In this document: piece by piece, positions 18,508 to 26,856 of the stretch
Position numbering within the stretch: position 1 is the first letter of the stretch
Layout of the letters: every line of letters starts with the position of its first letter
Source of the DNA: Lentibacillus populi
GTDB taxonomy: Bacteria > Bacillota > Bacilli > Bacillales > Amphibacillaceae
Length of the DNA stretch: 64,000 bases
NCBI GenBank assembly: GCA_014642895.1
Contig: BMJD01000001.1
Span: forward strand, 297,402 to 361,401
Reading direction: 5' to 3'
Made by a program: the position numbers and the translations under genes
The notes under the pieces: model-generated
What the model was told of the DNA's origin: nothing
The model's input: only the letters and a program-made list of their open reading frames with translations
The model's database searches: none

Positions 18508-19137
18508 ATGGATATTTTTTCTTCTGGTTGGATTGGATTTGTCATAACCGGACTTGGAACATTATTTTTAATTGGCGAAATTTTGGTGAATATGCGCGGC
18601 TTTTTTGGACTCTTGGGAATCGGATTTATTGTTGTTTATTTTTCTGCATATCTTGAGACAAGTTCATTTATCATTATGCTTATTATTTATTTTATTGGAA
18701 TATTACTGATTATCATTGATGGGAAGCTATTAAATGATGGGACACTTTCCACATTAGGATTGGCGTGCATGCTTGCTTCTGTCGCTTTGGCTGCTCCAAA
18801 TTTAAATGCTGGTTTGTACGGTGTCGCTGGGGTTCTTGTTGGCGGCGTTTCATCGTTCCTGTTTCTAAAAGTTTTTAAACACCGGAAAATGTGGTCGAAA
18901 ATGACGTTGAAAGATCGATTAACAAATGAGGCTGGTTATAATTCGATGAATGCAGAATACGAAAAATTACTGGAACAACAAGGAATCACTTTAAATGATC
19001 TGCGGCCTGTAGGAACGATAAGGATTAACAATAAAGATTACAGTGCTATCTCCAATGGGCAATGGATTCCCAAGGGCAGAGCGATTCGTGTAGTGCAGGT
19101 TGATGGTACACGGATACTTGTTGAGACGATAGATTAG
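18508..19137 (+). CDS. NfeD-like membrane protein (short form without protease domain)
   Basis: 209 residues with about five membrane helices in residues 8-125 and a soluble C-terminal beta domain (about 150-209; VGTIRINNKDYSAISNGQWIPKGRAIRVVQVDGTRILVE), the OB-fold typical of NfeD. The long form has an N-terminal ClpP-like serine protease, absent here. NfeD proteins usually pair with a flotillin/SPFH protein, but none is adjacent. RBS GAGGAGGG. Confidence 0.82.
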   Translation: MDIFSSGWIGFVITGLGTLFLIGEILVNMRGFFGLLGIGFIVVYFSAYLETSSFIIMLIIYFIGILLIIIDGKLLNDGTLSTLGLACMLASVALAAPNLNAGLYGVAGVLVGGVSSFLFLKVFKHRKMWSKMTLKDRLTNEAGYNSMNAEYEKLLEQQGITLNDLRPVGTIRINNKDYSAISNGQWIPKGRAIRVVQVDGTRILVETID

Positions 19138-19138
19138 C

Positions 19139-19183
19139 TAATAATTCTCATTGAATCTGCACGATTCATGAGAATTATTTTTT
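19139..19183 (+). terminator. Rho-independent terminator
   Basis: Long stem: AATAATTCTCAT-GAATC pairs with GATTCATGAGAATTATT with one bulge; TTTTTT follows. Confidence 0.85.
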
Positions 19184-19358
19184 GCTGGGCATGTTCACAC
19201 TTCCAGTATCCGGCAGCTTGTGTGCAAAAAAGGTAAGTTTGGTCAAAACCTCGGGTAACAATCGCTATCCGAACAGATGTCATCCCGCAGGTTCCGGCTT
19301 ACTGTGATGTCTTACACGTATGAATTGTAAATTTAATGTTAAGAATCTCCGACAAGTC

Positions 19359-19386
19359 TTTACAATATGTTAATAAATCCTTAATA
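19359..19386 (+). promoter_or_regulatory. Predicted Pho box (PhoP site) before the Na/Pi cotransporter
   Basis: Three direct hexamers, TTTACA (19359), TTAATA (19370) and TTAATA (19381), sit exactly 11 bases apart. This is the spacing of PhoP-binding TT(A/T/C)ACA repeats in Bacillus. The site is about 50-75 bases before the start codon. The rest of 19184-19434 shows no gene. Confidence 0.65.
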
Positions 19387-19434
19387 ATAAACATGTATAC
19401 GACATAATTCCACATCGAAGGGACGGTTCAACCA

Positions 19435-21060
19435 TTGGAAATCGATTTACAAACACTTCTTTTTGAGTTCTTTGGCGGTTTAGGTATATTCCTCCTGGGG
19501 ATAAAATACATGGGAGATGGATTACAGAAAACGGCTGGGGAACGATTACGGGATATTCTTGATAAAACAACAAGCAATCCATTTTTAGGTGTATTGGCAG
19601 GGATGGTCGTCACCATATTGATTCAAAGTAGTTCCGGCACAACCGTTCTGACAGTAGGACTTGTAAATGCAGGCTTTATGACATTACGACAGGCAATCGG
19701 TGTGATCATGGGTGCAAATATTGGGACAACGATTACAGCATTTATTATCGGTATTGATTTGGGTGAGTATGCGTTGCCAATTATTGCGGTTGGCTGCTTC
19801 CTTATCTTCTTCTTTAATAATCAGAAAGTTACTGCCATCGGACAAGCGATTTTTGGTTTTGGGGCACTTTTTTTTGGACTTGAATTAATGTCAAGCGGGA
19901 TGTCACCATTACGGGAGCTGGAATCTTTTCATCAGCTGACAGTTGACATGAGTGCAAATCCGGTTCTTGGTGTCGTGATTGGCACACTATTTACGGTTAT
20001 TGTTCAAAGTTCCAGTGCGACGATTGGGATATTACAAGGATTATTTTCGGAGGGAGCAGTTGATTTACAAGCAGCTATTCCGGTATTGTTTGGTGATAAC
20101 ATTGGTACAACCATAACCGCGATCTTGGCGTCACTTGGAGCAAGCGTTGCGGCAAAACGGGCAGCATTTACCCATGTTATATTTAATATGGTTGGTGCAA
20201 CGATATTTCTTATTTTTTTAGGATTTTTTACAAAATATGTTACGTTTCTCCAAGAGCAATTGAATTTGAATCCGGAAATGACGCTAGCCTTTGCTCACGG
20301 CAGTTTTAATATCGCCAATACAATCATTCAATTTCCATTTATAGCGGGACTTGCCTGGTTGGTGACGAAAATCATTCCTGGTGAGGATGTAACGATCGAG
20401 TATAAACCACAACATTTAGATCCTATATTTATCCAGCAATCATCCACACTTGCCTTGGAACAGGCCAAGGCAGAAATTATCCGAATGGGTGAATATGCTT
20501 GTATGGGGCTGGAAGAAACAAATCAGTATTTGTTCACACATCAGCAGAAGCATTCAGAAATGGCGATCCAGGTGGAAGGGGCACTCAACAATTTGGATCG
20601 GAAAATTACCGACTATTTAGTTGAGATATCTGCAGGGTCGTTGTCGGAAATAGAGAGTGCCAAACATACAGCGTTAATGGATACTGTCCGGGATATTGAA
20701 CGGATTGGTGACCATTTTGAGAACATTATTGAATTGATTGATTATAAAATTTCCAATAAGGTTTACCTGACAGATCAGGCAAAAGAAGATTTGAACAATA
20801 TGTTTGATTTAACGATTTTGACCGTAAAACAAGCGATAAAGGCACTTGATCAAACGAATCGGGAAGAAGCTCTTGCTGTAACACAAAAGGAAGATGAAAT
20901 TGACAAAATGGAACGAAAGTATCGCAAAAAGCATATTATCCGTATGAACGAAGGTCTATGTACCGGATCGGCGGGAATTGTGTTTGTTGATATTATCAGC
21001 AATTTGGAACGGATCGGTGATCATGCGGTAAATATCGCTGAAGAAGTTCTTGGGGATTAA
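19435..21060 (+). CDS. Na/Pi cotransporter family protein with PhoU-like tail
   Basis: 541 residues. Two inverted membrane repeats each carry the QSSS signature of the NptA/YjbB family (IQSSSGTTVLTVG near residue 63 and VQSSSATIGILQG near 187), with GANIGTT and GDNIGTT. The last 200 residues form a PhoU-like helical domain with repeated ERIGDH motifs. It should import or export phosphate with sodium. The start is TTG at 19435 behind GGGACGG. The upstream Pho box fits induction by phosphate starvation. Confidence 0.88.
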   Translation: MEIDLQTLLFEFFGGLGIFLLGIKYMGDGLQKTAGERLRDILDKTTSNPFLGVLAGMVVTILIQSSSGTTVLTVGLVNAGFMTLRQAIGVIMGANIGTTITAFIIGIDLGEYALPIIAVGCFLIFFFNNQKVTAIGQAIFGFGALFFGLELMSSGMSPLRELESFHQLTVDMSANPVLGVVIGTLFTVIVQSSSATIGILQGLFSEGAVDLQAAIPVLFGDNIGTTITAILASLGASVAAKRAAFTHVIFNMVGATIFLIFLGFFTKYVTFLQEQLNLNPEMTLAFAHGSFNIANTIIQFPFIAGLAWLVTKIIPGEDVTIEYKPQHLDPIFIQQSSTLALEQAKAEIIRMGEYACMGLEETNQYLFTHQQKHSEMAIQVEGALNNLDRKITDYLVEISAGSLSEIESAKHTALMDTVRDIERIGDHFENIIELIDYKISNKVYLTDQAKEDLNNMFDLTILTVKQAIKALDQTNREEALAVTQKEDEIDKMERKYRKKHIIRMNEGLCTGSAGIVFVDIISNLERIGDHAVNIAEEVLGD

Positions 21061-21082
21061 GCGATTAATAGGTTTGCAATTG

Positions 21083-21135
21083 GAATTTTGCAGTCTTTTT
21101 CATAAAACGACGAAAAAAGACTGCAAAATTCTTTA
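21083..21135 (+). terminator. Rho-independent terminator after the Na/Pi transporter
   Basis: GAATTTTGCAGTCTTTTT pairs with AAAAAAGACTGCAAAATTC around a CATAAAACGACG-type loop, followed by TTTAGTTT. Confidence 0.85.
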
Positions 21136-21207
21136 GTTTAATATTGAAAACTGAAAATGAACATGCTATAGTATTTATTGTTGTTTGATTTACATAATGT
21201 CTTAAAA

Positions 21208-21390
21208 GGATGTTCAAAAAGTTACCAAATGATAAGCGGCGAATCTCTTCGTAATGGCGTAAGAGGAGCTTCTGCTAAAACCGCCCACGACAATCGCCAA
21301 CAGCAGAAGTCAGCACTTCCTGAGCAAGCCCGGTGCCGGGAGTTACGCCGCCTCGACCTTCAAGACCAAATTTGGCAACTTTTTGAACAC
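21208..21390 (+). repeat. MITE-like repeat with TGTTCAAAAAG ends, copy B
   Basis: A well-preserved copy. The left end GGATGTTCAAAAAGTTACCAA and right end TTGGCAACTTTTTGAACAC form about 19-bp terminal inverted repeats. Inside, CTTCTGCT and AGCAGAAG form a hairpin, and CCCGGTGCCGGG is a small palindrome. It lies between a terminator and the tRNA promoter. Confidence 0.85.
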
Positions 21391-21408
21391 GAATTTTAAA
21401 AATAATGA

Positions 21409-21437
21409 TTGACATATCTTGTCGGATATGGTAAATT
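21409..21437 (+). promoter_or_regulatory. SigA-type promoter of the tRNA cluster
   Basis: TTGACA (21409-21414), 17-base spacer, TAAATT (21432-21437), about 45 bases before the first tRNA. Confidence 0.78.
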
Positions 21438-21481
21438 ATTAGTCGTCGCTAATAAATAATTAAACATACTTACTAGATTAT

Positions 21482-21556
21482 TCCACAGTAGCTCAGTGGT
21501 AGAGCTATCGGCTGTTAACCGATCGGTCGTAGGTTCGAATCCTACCTGTGGAGCCA
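21482..21556 (+). tRNA. tRNA-Asn (GTT)
   Basis: Acceptor stem TCCACAG / CTGTGGA, anticodon loop CTGTTAA with GTT, T-arm AGGTTCGAATCCT, and encoded CCA at 21554-21556. First of six tRNAs, probably one transcript. Confidence 0.96.
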
Positions 21557-21559
21557 CAT

Positions 21560-21636
21560 GGCGGTGTAGCTCAGCTGGCGAGAGCGTACGGTTCATACCC
21601 GTGAGGTCGGGGGTTCGATCCCCTCCGCCGCTACCA
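21560..21636 (+). tRNA. tRNA-Met (CAT), elongator
   Basis: Acceptor GGCGGTG; anticodon loop TTCATAC as in Bacillus elongator tRNA-Met; CCA encoded. The 1:72 pair is intact, which excludes the initiator. Confidence 0.93.
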
Positions 21637-21660
21637 TATGAAATAATAACAAGCCCTGAT

Positions 21661-21737
21661 GGCGGTCGTGGCGAAGTGGTTAACGCACCGGATTGTGGCT
21701 CCGGCATCCGTGGGTTCGATCCCCACCGGTCGCCCCA
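21661..21737 (+). tRNA. tRNA-His (GTG)
   Basis: The extra G at -1 pairs with C73, giving an eight-pair acceptor stem, the hallmark of tRNA-His. Anticodon GTG in ATTGTGG. CCA is encoded. Confidence 0.95.
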
Positions 21738-21786
21738 TACAATTTAGATTACGGTGCGAAAATCAAACAGGACGCAACTAAAGTAA

Positions 21787-21863
21787 GGACCCTTAGCTCA
21801 GCTGGTTAGAGCTATCGGCTCATAACCGATCGGTCGCAGGTTCGAGTCCTGCAGGGTCCACCA
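21787..21863 (+). tRNA. tRNA-Ile2 (CAT, lysidine-modified)
   Basis: Anticodon loop CTCATAA with a G1:C72 acceptor pair (GGACCCT) and the overall sequence of bacterial tRNA-Ile2, whose C34 is converted to lysidine by TilS to read AUA. It is neither the elongator Met (that is at 21560) nor an initiator. Confidence 0.85.
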
Positions 21864-21878
21864 TTACATGTTCTATTC

Positions 21879-21971
21879 GGAGGTATACCCAAGTCTGGCT
21901 GAAGGGATCGGTCTTGAAAACCGACAGGCGGGTCAAACCGCGCGGGGGTTCGAATCCCTCTACCTCCTCCA
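21879..21971 (+). tRNA. tRNA-Ser (TGA)
   Basis: 93 nt with a long variable arm (GCGG-GTCAAA-CCGC). Anticodon TGA in CTTGAAA. Acceptor stem GGAGGTA / TACCTCC. The discriminator base read here is T (position 21968) before the encoded CCA; bacterial tRNA-Ser usually has G73. Confidence 0.93.
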
Positions 21972-22022
21972 TACATAACGAACAGATCGGATATTGGAAG
22001 TCAGAGGTCAGAAGTTGAATAG

Positions 22023-22098
22023 GGCTCGGTAGCTCAGTCGGTAGAGCAAAGGACTGAAAATCCTTGTGTCGGCGGTTCGATTCCGTCCCGAGCCACCA
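22023..22098 (+). tRNA. tRNA-Phe (GAA)
   Basis: Acceptor GGCTCGG / CCGAGCC, anticodon GAA in CTGAAAA, T-loop GTTCGATTC, CCA encoded. Last tRNA of the cluster. Confidence 0.96.
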
Positions 22099-22102
22099 TT
22101 TT

Positions 22103-22130
22103 AAACAGGCTATTGATGCTTGTTTTTTTA
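22103..22130 (+). terminator. Terminator of the tRNA cluster
   Basis: Eight-bp stem AAACAGGC / GCTTGTTT with one G-T pair, followed by seven T. Confidence 0.8.
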
Positions 22131-22160
22131 TTGTATAAAAACAGTTCAGTTGATTAGGGT

Positions 22161-22190
22161 TTAACAAAATCATTTTAATTTGCATAATAT
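22161..22190 (+). promoter_or_regulatory. Probable promoter of the ars operon
   Basis: TTAACA at 22161-22166 and TAATAT at 22185-22190, 18-base spacer. No clear ArsR operator dyad could be fixed by eye. Confidence 0.45.
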
Positions 22191-22242
22191 AAGTAGATCA
22201 TTATATAGTAATATACAGATGAATTAGGAGGTGTACAGAAAA

Positions 22243-22587
22243 ATGCTGCAAACCATAATGGATATCGAAAAGGTTGCATTAACACTAAAATTGTTAGGGG
22301 ATAGAACCCGATTAACGATGGCAGGTCTACTAAAAGACAACGAATGCTGTGTCTGCGAATTTGTTGAAGTGTTTGAAATGAGTCAGCCGGCGATCAGTCA
22401 ACACCTGCGTAAATTGAGAGATGCAGGTATTGTCAAGGAAAGGCGAAGTGGCCAGTGGATTTTTTATTCGTTAAATAAGAAGAGTGAGAGATATCCATTG
22501 GTTATGACGTTACTAAACCAGATACCAGATCAACAAGAAAAACTGGCTAACCTGGAAAGGGAAGGCAAACGGATTTGTTGCGACTAA
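22243..22587 (+). CDS. arsR: ArsR-family arsenical-responsive repressor
   Basis: 114 residues. A winged helix-turn-helix with the metal-sensing ECCVCEF motif at the start of the DNA-binding region (about residues 37-43), plus a cysteine pair in the C-terminal RICCD. As(III) or Sb(III) binding should release it from its own promoter. ATG at 22243 follows TTAGGAGG at good distance; an upstream GTG in frame lies inside that site. It heads the arsR-arsB-arsC operon. Confidence 0.92.
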   Translation: MLQTIMDIEKVALTLKLLGDRTRLTMAGLLKDNECCVCEFVEVFEMSQPAISQHLRKLRDAGIVKERRSGQWIFYSLNKKSERYPLVMTLLNQIPDQQEKLANLEREGKRICCD

Positions 22588-22599
22588 GGGGGAGCGAAG

Positions 22600-23901
22600 T
22601 TGGATTTATCAGTCTTTTTAGCAGCAGGAATTTTTATCATTACGTTAGTATTTGTTATTTGGCAGCCGAAAGGATTAGGGATTGGCTGGAGTGCATGTGG
22701 TGGTGCGATTATCGCATTACTTGCAGGTGTGGTCACATGGGGTGATGTACTTACCGTTACAGGCATTGTTTGGAATGCAACGCTCACATTTGTTGCAGTA
22801 ATTTTAATATCCCTCATTCTTGATGAAATTGGCTTTTTTGAATGGGCAGCATTACATATGGCGCGTGTAGCAAAAGGTAACGGCATCAGAATGTTTATTT
22901 TTATTATTTTATTAGGTGCAATTGTAGCGGCGTTGTTTGCAAATGATGGTGCAGCACTAATATTGACACCTATTGTATTGGCAATGGTACGGAATTTGAA
23001 CTTTAAAGAGCGGATGGTTTTACCTTTTATCATGGCCAGCGGGTTTATTGCGGATACAACTTCATTGCCATTGGTCGTAAGCAACTTGGTTAACATCGTA
23101 TCGGCGGATTTCTTTGATATTGGCTTTGTAGCGTATGCATCAAGAATGATTATCCCGAATTTCTTTTCTATCGGTGCAAGTATCCTTGTTTTGTTCTTGT
23201 ATTTCCGCAAGTCTATTCCGAAACGATACGATTTAACCCAATTGAAAGACCCAAAGGAAGCAATCAAGGATCAATCCATGTTTAAGTTATCATGGGGAGT
23301 ATTAGCTGTGCTACTGACTGGTTACTTTGTCAGTGAGTTTATCGGTATTCCAGTCTCAATTATCGCAGGCATTATTGCCGTCTTGTTTTTGTTGATGGCG
23401 CAAAAGAGTCCTGCAGTTCCAACGTTACAGGTGATAAAAGGAGCACCCTGGGCAATTGTTTTCTTTTCCGTTGGTATGTATGTCGTTGTATATGGCTTGC
23501 AAAATGCCGGGTTAACGAGTGTATTAGCAAGTTTAATCCAATTTACCGCTGATCAGGGGCTGTACGTGGCTACGGTCGGAATGGGCTTTATTGCAGCAAT
23601 ATTATCTTCCATTATGAACAATATGCCAACCGTTATGATTGATGCATTGGCAATTTCCGATGTGGAAACAACCGGTGCCATTAAAGAGGCTCTCGTATAT
23701 GCTAATGTGATTGGTTCCGATTTAGGACCCAAAATTACCCCAATCGGTTCATTGGCGACTTTATTGTGGCTCCATGTTTTATCAACAAAAGGTGTTAAAA
23801 TATCGTGGGGCTATTATTTCAGAATTGGAATTATCTTAACGATTCCAACGTTATTTATTACATTAACAGGTCTAGCCATATGGTTATGGATAATTTTATA
23901 A
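22600..23901 (+). CDS. arsB: Arsenite efflux transporter ArsB
   Basis: 433 residues with about 12 membrane helices, of the ArsB/NhaD superfamily. [17 protein letters not shown] and [12 protein letters not shown] and [22 protein letters not shown] are conserved pore motifs. It exports As(OH)3 or Sb(OH)3 across the membrane driven by the proton gradient. No ArsA ATPase is encoded, so it acts alone. The start is TTG at 22600 behind AAGGGGGAG. Confidence 0.94.
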   Translation: MDLSVFLAAGIFIITLVFVIWQPKGLGIGWSACGGAIIALLAGVVTWGDVLTVTGIVWNATLTFVAVILISLILDEIGFFEWAALHMARVAKGNGIRMFIFIILLGAIVAALFANDGAALILTPIVLAMVRNLNFKERMVLPFIMASGFIADTTSLPLVVSNLVNIVSADFFDIGFVAYASRMIIPNFFSIGASILVLFLYFRKSIPKRYDLTQLKDPKEAIKDQSMFKLSWGVLAVLLTGYFVSEFIGIPVSIIAGIIAVLFLLMAQKSPAVPTLQVIKGAPWAIVFFSVGMYVVVYGLQNAGLTSVLASLIQFTADQGLYVATVGMGFIAAILSSIMNNMPTVMIDALAISDVETTGAIKEALVYANVIGSDLGPKITPIGSLATLLWLHVLSTKGVKISWGYYFRIGIILTIPTLFITLTGLAIWLWIIL

Positions 23902-23916
23902 CAGGAGTGTTAAGCC

Positions 23917-24336
23917 ATGTCGAAGAAAACAATATATTTTTTGTGCACCGGTAATTCCTGCAGAAGTCAAATGGCAGAAGGATGGGCGAAAAAGTATTTA
24001 GGTGATGAATGGAATGTGAAAAGTGCCGGGATCGAGGCACATGGATTGAACCCAATTGCAGTAAAAGCGATGGATGAAGCAGGTATTGATATTTCGCAAC
24101 AAAGTTCTGAAATAATCGACCCTGAATTTTTAAATAAGGCCGATTTTGTCGTGACATTGTGCGGGGATGCTGCTGATAAATGCCCAATGACACCTTCACG
24201 TGTGAAACGTGCCCATTGGGGATTTGCTGATCCGGCAAAGGTGGAAGGAACAGACGTGGAAAAATGGCACATATTTCAGCGGGTAAGAGATGAAATTGGT
24301 GAGCGGATAAAACGATTTGCGGAAACTGGTGAATAA
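23917..24336 (+). CDS. arsC: Arsenate reductase, thioredoxin-coupled type
   Basis: 139 residues with the low-molecular-weight phosphatase fold. The nucleophile loop is [14 protein letters not shown] (catalytic C10 and C15), and the redox relay cysteines are in [12 protein letters not shown] (near residues 82 and 89), as in Staphylococcus and Bacillus ArsC. It reduces As(V) to As(III) for ArsB, regenerated by thioredoxin. A weak hairpin before TTTTTT at 24342-24373 may end the operon. Confidence 0.95.
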   Translation: MSKKTIYFLCTGNSCRSQMAEGWAKKYLGDEWNVKSAGIEAHGLNPIAVKAMDEAGIDISQQSSEIIDPEFLNKADFVVTLCGDAADKCPMTPSRVKRAHWGFADPAKVEGTDVEKWHIFQRVRDEIGERIKRFAETGE

Positions 24337-24373
24337 AATTAAAAATGTCATCTTCGTTAGGTAGCATTTTTTA

Positions 24374-24777
24374 ATTTGTCTATATGCCTTCTTAAAATTT
24401 TGGTAGGATGAACACAAGGCTTATTTACATTCCCGTTGAAAAATCGGACGAAGATATTAGCTCTAGCCTGATCTGCATTACAGTGTTGAGAATTTATTGC
24501 TAGTATGATTGGAAATATTCCTGAGTACCGGCATTTTTGATTAACATATTAAACCCTTCTTTCTGAAACGTATCCATGATCAGCTCTATTAGTTATAATC
24601 TGAAGCTATTGTTTTGTCCAAAAAGGGTATACACATAATGAAGTTAAATAGTTTGCATCTTTATCACTGTAACTATATGCATATAATTTGCATGTGCAGG
24701 AAAGCTCTGCTAATCTTGGGTTAAAAGGGTGAATATTCGCGCCCTTTTTAAACATAATTTGAAGGAGGACGTTCGTA
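24374..24777. other. Gene-free interval before sodA
   Basis: About 400 AT-rich bases without an ORF. Near its end AAAAGGGTG / CGCCCTTTTT (about 24723-24750) forms a terminator-like hairpin about 20 bases before the sodA ribosome-binding site, possibly a leader attenuator. No sure promoter could be set. Confidence 0.4.
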
Positions 24778-25389
24778 ATGGCAAAATTTGAATTACCAGA
24801 ATTACCTTATGCATACGATGCTTTAGAACCGACAATTGATAAAGAAACAATGAATATCCATCATACAAAGCATCACAATACTTATGTTACAAAGCTGAAC
24901 GGTGCGCTTGAGGGAAAAGCTGACCTTCAGGAAAAATCGCTTGAAGACCTGATTTCAAACCTTGATGCTGTACCAGAGGATATTCGTACAGCTGTACGGA
25001 ATAACGGTGGTGGCCATGCAAACCATAGCTTATTCTGGAAAGTACTTTCTCCAAATGGCGGTGGCGAACCATCCGGTGAATTAGCTGATAAATTAACTGG
25101 TAAGTTTGGCAGCTTCGATAAGTTCAAAAAAGAATTCGAAGCAGCAGCAACAGGTCGCTTTGGTTCTGGCTGGGCATGGTTAGTACTCCATAATGGTGAG
25201 CTTGAAATTACTAGTACACCAAATCAAGACAACCCAGTAATGGAAGGTAAAACACCGCTTCTTGGTCTTGATGTTTGGGAGCATGCATATTATCTAAAAT
25301 ATCAAAACAAACGTCCTGAATATGTTTCAGCGTTCTGGAATGTTGTGAACTGGGATGAAGTTGCAAAAAATTACGAAGCAGCTAAATAA
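24778..25389 (+). CDS. sodA: Superoxide dismutase, Mn/Fe type
   Basis: 203 residues. The metal ligands are all present: the first His in [13 protein letters not shown] (H28), the His in [10 protein letters not shown], and Asp and His in [12 protein letters not shown]. The GGGGxP and QDNPV-type segments favour manganese. It dismutes superoxide in the cytoplasm. A strong GAAGGAGG precedes the ATG. Synteny with yqgE and pbpA matches Bacillus subtilis. Confidence 0.97.
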   Translation: MAKFELPELPYAYDALEPTIDKETMNIHHTKHHNTYVTKLNGALEGKADLQEKSLEDLISNLDAVPEDIRTAVRNNGGGHANHSLFWKVLSPNGGGEPSGELADKLTGKFGSFDKFKKEFEAAATGRFGSGWAWLVLHNGELEITSTPNQDNPVMEGKTPLLGLDVWEHAYYLKYQNKRPEYVSAFWNVVNWDEVAKNYEAAK

Positions 25390-25400
25390 AATATACGCTT

Positions 25401-25435
25401 AGCAAAAACACGGGGAAGCACCCCGTGTTTTTGCT
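25401..25435 (+). terminator. Rho-independent terminator after sodA
   Basis: Fifteen-bp stem AGCAAAAACACGGGG / CCCCGTGTTTTTGCT with loop AAGCA. Confidence 0.88.
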
Positions 25436-25451
25436 TGCTATAAAACGCAAC

Positions 25452-25502
25452 CCTTTTGCATATCTAATGGTGATTTGTTCACACTATTAGATATACAAAA
25501 GG
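25452..25502 (+). promoter_or_regulatory. Long hairpin burying the yqgE ribosome-binding site
   Basis: Bases 25452-25472 pair with 25482-25502 over 21 positions with one mismatch and one G-T pair, leaving a nine-base loop. The right arm ends in ACAAAAGG, the start of the AAAAGGAG ribosome-binding site of the next gene. In RNA this would hide the site; in DNA it could be an operator dyad. Confidence 0.7.
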
Positions 25503-25514
25503 AGCTTAAAGACA

Positions 25515-26786
25515 ATGCTAAAAAGTTTAGAACACCTAACAGGAAAAGTAGAAATCAATCGGGATTTAATCTTTTTATTAGTGATTGGCGGTCTCTATTC
25601 CTTAGGGATATTTCTCTCCAATACCTTTGTTAACATTTATCTTTGGAAACAATCGGGTGACTATATTACAATCGCCGTGTATAATCTGGGGATTTATTTG
25701 TTTCAGCCAATTATGTTTATTCTTGCAGGAAAAATTGCGAAAAAGATTGATCGCGTTATTGTATTACGATTAGGGGTAACATTTTTATCTCTATTTTTTT
25801 TGAGTGTTTTAATGATAGGTGAGAAGGCCTCCACCTATAATTTTTTGCTTGGGAGCGTGCTTGGCATTGGTTACGGGTTTTACTGGCTCGCCTACAACGT
25901 CTTAACCTTTGAAATAACCGAGCCGGAGACGCGGGATTTCTTTAATGGCTTTCTTGGGGTTCTGCAATCGTTCGGTGGGATGATTGGTCCGGTATTAGCA
26001 GGGGTTATTATCGCTAAAATGACCGATAATATTGGCTACACAACCATCTTTACTGTCTCCTTTATTTTATTCATTTGTGCCGTTGCATGCAGCTTTTTTT
26101 TAAATCGCCGGCAAGCAGAAGGGAATTTTTACTTTAAACGCATTTTGATTGAACGGCACCATAATAAAAGCTGGCGAAAAATTTTACATGCCCATGTTGT
26201 TCAAGGATTACGTGAAGGAATCTTTGCGTTTGTTATTGCGATTTGGGTCTTTCTCGTTACGAAAAGTGAATTGTCCCTGGGGATGTTTAATCTGGTTCTT
26301 TCCGGTTTATCTTTTGTTTTTTACTTTGTAGCAACAAAATTTATAAAACCGTCGCTACGTAAAAAGGCAATCCTGCTTGGTGGGCTTTTGCTTTATTTTT
26401 CCATCTTCATTATTTTGTTCCACATTAGTTACTTCAATCTGATCATTTATGCCATTGTAATCGGCATTGCTTATCCGATCATCAATGTTCCATATGCCTC
26501 CCTTACATATGATGTAATCGGGAAGGCGTGGAGGGCTAAGGACTTGCGGGTAGAATATATTGTCGTCCGGGAGCTGTTTGTTAATATCGGACGTGTCATT
26601 TCGATTCTGATTTTCCTGATTTCCGTTTCCCTTTTCCAGGCTGAAAAAATTATCCCGGTACTTCTGGTTGTACTAGGAATTGGACATCTGCTTATTTACT
26701 TTTTTGTCAAGGATATTTATTTAGGCAGTTCGAGAAAAAAACAAGTTTTAATAAAAGAACAGCTTACCGATGAAAAAAATCGCTAA
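25515..26786 (+). CDS. yqgE: MFS transporter (YqgE-like)
   Basis: 423 residues with about 12 membrane helices arranged in two halves around a cytoplasmic loop (about residues 193-225). The KIAKKIDR segment after helix 2 corresponds to the MFS loop motif. The substrate is unknown. Position between sodA and pbpA matches Bacillus yqgE. Translation may be controlled by the hairpin directly upstream. Confidence 0.85.
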   Translation: MLKSLEHLTGKVEINRDLIFLLVIGGLYSLGIFLSNTFVNIYLWKQSGDYITIAVYNLGIYLFQPIMFILAGKIAKKIDRVIVLRLGVTFLSLFFLSVLMIGEKASTYNFLLGSVLGIGYGFYWLAYNVLTFEITEPETRDFFNGFLGVLQSFGGMIGPVLAGVIIAKMTDNIGYTTIFTVSFILFICAVACSFFLNRRQAEGNFYFKRILIERHHNKSWRKILHAHVVQGLREGIFAFVIAIWVFLVTKSELSLGMFNLVLSGLSFVFYFVATKFIKPSLRKKAILLGGLLLYFSIFIILFHISYFNLIIYAIVIGIAYPIINVPYASLTYDVIGKAWRAKDLRVEYIVVRELFVNIGRVISILIFLISVSLFQAEKIIPVLLVVLGIGHLLIYFFVKDIYLGSSRKKQVLIKEQLTDEKNR

Positions 26787-26856
26787 AATGGCTTAGAATT
26801 TGCCCGGAAAAATGCTATAATAGGAAGAAATGCATAGAGAGGGCAGGGGGAGAAAC

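Noticed and set aside
21178..21399. 73-codon ORF before the tRNA cluster
   Set aside because: It lies almost wholly in MITE-like copy B and is not conserved as a protein among copies.
21496..21747. ORFs on both strands across the tRNA cluster
   Set aside because: They are translations of tRNA genes, whose structures are unambiguous.
24600..24640. SigB promoter upstream of sodA (GTTTTG ... GGGTAT)
   Set aside because: The spacer is only eight bases, too short for SigB.
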